The position numbers and the translations under genes were made by a program. This document shows positions 4,307 to 7,629 of a stretch of 7,629 nt of DNA, piece after piece (within the stretch, counting starts at the first letter, position 1; each line of letters begins with the position of its first letter). Below the pieces are notes generated by a model. The model was not told the origin of the DNA and did no database searches. It saw nothing but the letters and a program-made list of their open reading frames with translations. This DNA comes from Treponema sp. (GTDB lineage Bacteria; Spirochaetota; Spirochaetia; Treponematales; Breznakiellaceae): contig WQWD01000111.1 of the NCBI GenBank assembly GCA_009785545.1, positions 1 through 7,629 on the forward strand, given 5' to 3'.

Positions 4307-4983
4307 AACGTGGAAAAAAATACAGAGAAAGTCTGAAAAAATACGACACAGAAAAAGCATACGAGCTTAACGAAGCGTTAACTGTTGTAAAATCAATGGC
4401 TTACGCAAAGTTCGACGAAACCGTTGAGCTTTCTGTAAAACTGAATCTTAAAAAGAGTCAGTCTGTACGTGATACGGTAGTTCTTCCCAATCAGTTCCGT
4501 GGCGAGAAAAAAGTCCTGGTTTTCTGTAAACCTGAAAAAGAAAAAGAAGCGCAGGACGCCGGAGCGGCATTTGTTGGAGCCGATGAGCTAATCGAAAAAG
4601 TTAAAGGCGGCTGGACAGATTTTGATGTTGCGGTAGCAACCCCCGATATGATGAAAGATGTAGGTAAGCTTGGTATGGTGTTAGGGCGCAAAGGTCTCAT
4701 GCCTAACCCCAAAACAGGTACTGTAACATTCGACATTAAAGGCACTTTGGCTGAACTCCAAAAAGGTCGTGTTGAATTCAGAGCCGATAAAACAGGCGTT
4801 ATGCACCTTGCGGTCGGCAAAGTTTCCATGGAACCTGCATCGGTTGCCGAAAACGTAAAAGCGGTTATCACAGAAGTTAAACGCAAACGCCCGATAGATG
4901 TTAAGGGTGAATTTATCCGAACTGTTTCGGTGGCTTCAACCATGGGGCCCGGAGTATGGGTAGCGATTAAGGATCAAGATTAA
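4303..4983 (+). CDS. rplA: 50S ribosomal protein L1
   Basis: The 226-residue, two-domain protein forms the L1 stalk that guides deacylated tRNA out of the E site. The family signature G-M-V-L-G-R-K-G-L-M-P-N-P-K-T-G-T-V is at residues 124-141. T-P-D-M-M-K-D-V-G-K-L precedes it, and the terminal S-T-M-G-P-G-V-W-V (212-220) is also standard. The loop that usually reads L-P-x-G-T-G-K has become L-P-N-Q-F-R-G-E-K (61-69), a lineage-type variant. In many bacteria L1 represses its own operon by binding the rplK leader; a folded 68-nt leader precedes rplK here, but an L1 site cannot be proven by eye. The start overlaps the rplK stop as ATGA, with GAGGTGG just upstream inside rplK. Confidence 0.97.
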   Translation: MKRGKKYRESLKKYDTEKAYELNEALTVVKSMAYAKFDETVELSVKLNLKKSQSVRDTVVLPNQFRGEKKVLVFCKPEKEKEAQDAGAAFVGADELIEKVKGGWTDFDVAVATPDMMKDVGKLGMVLGRKGLMPNPKTGTVTFDIKGTLAELQKGRVEFRADKTGVMHLAVGKVSMEPASVAENVKAVITEVKRKRPIDVKGEFIRTVSVASTMGPGVWVAIKDQD

Positions 4984-5022
4984 AAGCCTTTTGGGTTTTT
5001 ATTCGAATTATAGGAGATAAAA

Positions 5023-5562
5023 ATGGCGATTATAGCGAAAAAAATACAGGATAACAAAGTAAAAGCGATTGGGGAACTTAAAGAATCTCTGGGCGCAGCA
5101 CAGGATTATATCTTTACAGATTATCGTGGTTTAACTGTTGAACAGATCACCGCTTTAAGAAAACAACTCCGTGCCAAAAATGTGCATTACACCGTTGTAA
5201 AAAATAACTTTGCCAAGATAGCGTTTGAGCAATTGGAAACACCTGATGTTTCCCCTTACTTAGTCGGCCCCACCGCCGTAGCGATTACACCAAGAGATTC
5301 CAATGAAGTCGCAAAAATATTTTTCGACTTCTTAAAAGAAGCTCCCGCTTTAAAGGTAAAGGGCGCTTTGATCAGCGGTGTTGTATACGACAACACAAAA
5401 ACCGAAGCTTTCTCGAAATTGCCGGGCAAACTGGAGCTTATCTCTATGCTTATGTCGGTAATGAACGCTCCGGCACGTAATCTTGCCGCTGCGCTTAACG
5501 ACGTTCCATCAAGAGTGGTACGCACAGTTAAAGCTGTGGCAGATAAAAAAAGTGAACAATGA
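5023..5562 (+). CDS. rplJ: 50S ribosomal protein L10
   Basis: The 179-residue protein is the base of the ribosomal stalk. Its N-terminal domain binds 23S rRNA next to L11, and its C-terminal helix anchors L7/L12 dimers. Visible marks are the T-D-Y-R-G-L-T-V motif (residues 32-39), the V-H-Y-T-V-V-K-N-N block (54-62), V-G-P-T-A-V-A (81-87) and K-V-K-G-A (111-115). The long C-terminal helix region (about 137-175) includes N-A-P-A-R-N-L-A-A-A-L. The ATG at 5023 is preceded by TAGGAG (5011-5016) at 6 bases. The spacer after rplA is only 39 bases. A 186-base spacer with competing repeats separates it from rplL, where the demand for protein differs (several L7/L12 per L10). Confidence 0.97.
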   Translation: MAIIAKKIQDNKVKAIGELKESLGAAQDYIFTDYRGLTVEQITALRKQLRAKNVHYTVVKNNFAKIAFEQLETPDVSPYLVGPTAVAITPRDSNEVAKIFFDFLKEAPALKVKGALISGVVYDNTKTEAFSKLPGKLELISMLMSVMNAPARNLAAALNDVPSRVVRTVKAVADKKSEQ

Positions 5563-5563
5563 G

Positions 5564-5637
5564 CAAAGAACAAAGAATAGGGAGCTGAAGAACAAATTGT
5601 TCTTTGATTCTTTTTTCTTTGAAAACTTTGTTCTTTG
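5564..5637 (+). promoter_or_regulatory. Candidate attenuator-like structure between rplJ and rplL
   Basis: Two sense segments, CAAAGAACAAAG (5564-5575) and AAGAACAA (5588-5595), face two complementary segments, TTGTTCTTTG (5597-5606) and CTTTGTTCTTTG (5626-5637). The 5588-5604 hairpin is followed by a T-rich stretch with T6 at 5611-5616, like a weak terminator. The outer 12-bp pair (5564-5575 with 5626-5637) and cross pairings are alternatives. The rest of the spacer (5638-5748) shows only a short GACTGC/GTAGTC stem (about 5682-5699) and the rplL ribosome binding site. Confidence 0.45.
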
Positions 5638-5748
5638 AAAAATCGTCAGGCTTCGGATGCTGCCGTTCCTGTCGGTTTATTTGACTGCTTGTGAGTAGTC
5701 ATTCTTGCGATTCGTATGAAGAGCGTATTTTATTTAGGAGAAGGTAAT

Positions 5749-6132
5749 ATGGCAGCCACAAAAGAAGAAATTTTAGAAGCAATTGCATCAATGACAGTTC
5801 TGGAAGTTTCAGAATTAGTAAAAATGATGGAAGAAAAATTCGGCGTTTCAGCCGCAGCACCCGTTGCTGTAGCTGTAGCAGGCGGCGGCGGAGCTGCAGC
5901 TCCTGCAGAAGAAGAGAAAACAGAATTTAATGTTATTCTCAAAGCGTTTGATGAAGCAAAGAAAATTGCGGTTATCAAAGAAGTTCGTGCTGTTACCGGG
6001 CTTGGTCTTAAAGAAGCAAAAGATCTGGTTGAAGGCGCACCCAAACCGCTTAAAGAAGCTGTTTCCAAAGATGAGGCTGGAAAAATCAAAGAAGTTATCA
6101 CCGCAGCAGGCGGTACTGTTGAGATCCAGTAA
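5749..6132 (+). CDS. rplL: 50S ribosomal protein L7/L12
   Basis: The 127-residue protein is the multicopy stalk protein that recruits and stimulates the translational GTPases. The N-terminal dimerisation and L10-binding helices (residues 1-33, M-T-V-L-E-V-S-E-L-V-K) are followed by an Ala/Gly/Val-rich hinge (34-54). The C-terminal factor-binding domain (58-127) contains K-I-A-V-I-K-E-V-R (72-80), G-L-G-L-K-E-A-K-D-L-V-E (84-95) and the terminal G-G-T-V-E-I-Q. The start at 5749 is chosen because it gives the conserved M-A-A-T-K-E-E-I-L-E and follows AGGAGAAGG (5736-5744). An in-frame ATG at 5716 would add 11 non-conserved residues and place the ribosome binding site inside the gene. Confidence 0.97.
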   Translation: MAATKEEILEAIASMTVLEVSELVKMMEEKFGVSAAAPVAVAVAGGGGAAAPAEEEKTEFNVILKAFDEAKKIAVIKEVRAVTGLGLKEAKDLVEGAPKPLKEAVSKDEAGKIKEVITAAGGTVEIQ

Positions 6133-6136
6133 CTCA

Positions 6137-6167
6137 GCACCCGAATATTTCGGTGCAAAATATTTTT
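6137..6167 (+). terminator. Possible partial terminator between rplL and rpoB
   Basis: Starting 4 bases after the rplL stop, GCAC-C-CGAA (6137-6145), loop TAT, TTCG-GTGC (6149-6156) folds into an 8-bp stem with one bulged C. AAAATA and T5 (6163-6167) follow. The T-run is displaced from the stem, so termination would be partial at best. A leaky attenuator at this place is known in E. coli, where it lowers rpoBC expression relative to rplJL. Confidence 0.45.
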
Positions 6168-6186
6168 ACTACAATGGCGCGAAAGC

Positions 6187-6258
6187 CGCACAAAGGAAAA
6201 TTTCTTTACTATCTGTATAACCGCATGATAGAAAAAATCCTTCGTGCGTCTTTGTGCG
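6187..6258. repeat. Inverted repeat upstream of rpoB
   Basis: CGCACAAAG (6187-6195) is the reverse complement of 6250-6258. The right side is part of a run of related motifs (TTCGTGCG, CTTTGTGCG, CTTTGTGG at about 6241-6267). It could fold the rpoB leader into a loop of about 70 nt. No clear promoter was found between rplL and rpoB. Confidence 0.4.
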
Positions 6259-6316
6259 CCTTTGTGGTTTAAATAATTGAAAAAATGTTATAGTTCATGA
6301 CAGGAAGGGGAAAAAA

Positions 6317-7629
6317 ATGGTCAAGGTAAAGCAAGCGGAAGAACGCCAAAACATTGGGAAAGATATTCAAAATGTAATGGATCTGCCGGACTTAATCGAT
6401 ATTCAGCTCAATTCCTACGAGCGTTTTTTACAAAGAGGAAAAGTTAAAAAGGGCGAAAGGCTCAATGCTGTCGGGCTTCAGGAAGTTTTTGATACGACAT
6501 TTCCCATAAAAAGTCCCAATGATGATATGAGGCTTGAATTTGAATATTATACTTTTGATGAAGAAAACATAAAAGTAAAAGAACTGGAGTGTAAGCAAAA
6601 AGGTCTTACCTATTCGGTTCCTTTAAAAGCCCGAATTAATCTTGCTTTTACGCAAACTGGAGAAATCCGCCAGAAAGACATCTACATGGGTGATATTCCT
6701 CTAATGACAGAAAGAGGCACTTTCATTATCAATGGAGCGGAGAGGGTAGTAGTTTCACAAATACACCGTTCTCCGGGTGTTATTTTCAGCCACGATAAAG
6801 ATGTGTATTCATCACGCATTATTCCCTACCGCGGCAGTTGGCTTGAATTTGAAATCGACAAAAAACGTGAATTAATTTACGCAAAAATAGACAGAAAAAA
6901 ACGTATCTTGGGAACAATCTTCCTGCGTACGCTTGGTTTTTCTACCAGAGAAGACATCATCAGCGCATTTTATACAAGTGATACTCTTAAAATCAAAGAT
7001 GATAGAGAAACAAAAGAAAAAATATCCGGCAAAATTCTTGCGAAGCAAATAACAATACAAGAACCTGCTATTGATGAAGTGGGAAATATAACTGATAAAA
7101 CAAAAGAAAAAGTACTTTTTAGAGCCGGAGATAAACTTCATCCGCACAATGTAGACGAGCTGGTTCAGCATGACATTAAATCAATTTGTTTTATTGATTT
7201 CCAGGCGGAAGGCTCGCTTAATTCTACGATGATCTTAAATTGTTTTGAACGTGAAGACATTAAATTTGTAAGGGAAGCGGGAAGCGAGCCGTCTAAAGAA
7301 GAATCTTTGATGGCTGTTTATTCTGTGTTGATGCCCGGCGAGTCCATTACAGTTGAGCAGGCGGAAAAAGACCTTATTGGAATGTTTTTCTCCGACCGCC
7401 GCTACGATCTTGGCAAAGTCGGACGTTATAAGCTAAACAAAAAATTTAACCTTGATCTTCCAAATAATAAATTTACTCTTGCTAATGATGATATTAAAGC
7501 TACCATGAAACATTTGATTAAAGTGTTTGTCGGTGATGAAGCAATTGACGATATCGATCATCTTGGAAACAGGCGGATAAGATCTGTCGGCGAATTGATG
7601 GCTAATCAAATGAAGACTGCTTTCAGCCG
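6317..7629 (+). CDS. rpoB: DNA-directed RNA polymerase subunit beta, N-terminal part (truncated by the window edge)
   Basis: The frame is open for 437 codons to the window edge, roughly the first third of a protein that is usually about 1,150-1,350 residues. Visible blocks are the N-terminal S-Y-E-R-F-L (33-38) and M-G-D-I-P-L-M-T-E-R-G-T-F-I-I-N-G-A-E-R (124-143). V-V-V-S-Q-I-H-R-S-P-G-V follows (144-155), which includes the N-terminal rifampicin-contact region. D-D-I-D-H-L-G-N-R-R-I-R-S-V-G-E-L (411-427) lies just ahead of the main rifampicin cluster, which is outside the window, so resistance cannot be judged. The beta subunit forms one pincer of RNA polymerase and half of the active-site cleft. 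The start at 6317 follows AGGAAGGGG (6302-6310) at 6 bases. It lies 184 bases after rplL, with a possible leaky terminator between. No frameshift is seen. Confidence 0.98.
   Translation, partial: MVKVKQAEERQNIGKDIQNVMDLPDLIDIQLNSYERFLQRGKVKKGERLNAVGLQEVFDTTFPIKSPNDDMRLEFEYYTFDEENIKVKELECKQKGLTYSVPLKARINLAFTQTGEIRQKDIYMGDIPLMTERGTFIINGAERVVVSQIHRSPGVIFSHDKDVYSSRIIPYRGSWLEFEIDKKRELIYAKIDRKKRILGTIFLRTLGFSTREDIISAFYTSDTLKIKDDRETKEKISGKILAKQITIQEPAIDEVGNITDKTKEKVLFRAGDKLHPHNVDELVQHDIKSICFIDFQAEGSLNSTMILNCFEREDIKFVREAGSEPSKEESLMAVYSVLMPGESITVEQAEKDLIGMFFSDRRYDLGKVGRYKLNKKFNLDLPNNKFTLANDDIKATMKHLIKVFVGDEAIDDIDHLGNRRIRSVGELMANQMKTAFS

Noticed and set aside
5679..5735. Separate rplL promoter (TTGACT near 5679 or TTGCGA near 5705)
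   Set aside because: Neither has a good -10 box at 16-18 bases.
5716..5748. Upstream in-frame start for rplL
   Set aside because: It adds 11 non-conserved residues and lacks its own ribosome binding site; AGGAGAAGG at 5736-5744 serves the ATG at 5749.
3264..6191. Minus-strand ORFs opposite nusG, rplK, rplA, rplJ and rplL
   Set aside because: All lie opposite well-conserved ribosomal or transcription genes and have no recognisable features of their own.
6872..7171. 99-codon minus-strand ORF
   Set aside because: It is the antisense shadow of rpoB; the plus frame has clear family conservation.

Overview
The window reads as a chromosomal segment of a low-to-mid GC bacterium, most likely a spirochaete related to Treponema. 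This is inferred from three things: the order rpmG - tRNA-Trp - secE - nusG - rplK - rplA - rplJ - rplL - rpoB, the spirochaete-like L11 and L1 sequences, and a DUF1566-type surface protein plus a Uma2 nuclease next to the locus. No taxonomic marker here settles the genus.

Layout. Positions 1-732 hold the 3' end of a probable surface or exported protein (Cys/His/Trp-rich repeat followed by a DUF1566/Lcl_C-like domain). Positions 733-1186 are non-coding and contain an 84-bp family repeat: two direct copies, an inverted copy and a fragment. A Uma2-family (DUF820) nuclease-like gene lies on the minus strand at 1202-1771 with its own promoter and terminator; its transcript is predicted to be leaderless. 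Positions 1772-2176 hold two divergent promoters separated by a large palindrome, then a highly folded leader of about 200 nt.

From 2177 to the right edge everything is on the plus strand. tRNA-Thr(GGT), rpmG (L33), tRNA-Trp(CCA), secE, nusG, rplK, rplA, rplJ, rplL and the first 437 codons of rpoB probably form one long operon, or overlapping transcripts, read from a strong sigma70-type promoter at 1935-1963. The genes supply translation (two tRNAs, L33, L11, L1 and the L10/L7-L12 stalk), secretion (SecE) and transcription (NusG, RNA polymerase beta).

The most unusual signal is in the spacers, not the proteins. Both tRNA genes have their 3' ends copied downstream. tRNA-Thr is followed by 2.7 tandem units of 63 bp, each starting with the last 14 nt of the tRNA. 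tRNA-Trp is followed by a 301-bp array of perfect or near-perfect hairpins that ends in an exact 19-bp copy of the tRNA-Trp 3' end. This resembles the repeat organisation known downstream of tyrT in E. coli. Here it affects two adjacent tRNAs that are probably co-transcribed with protein genes, so effects on processing or expression are possible. The rplJ-rplL spacer also carries competing complementary segments like those of an attenuator.
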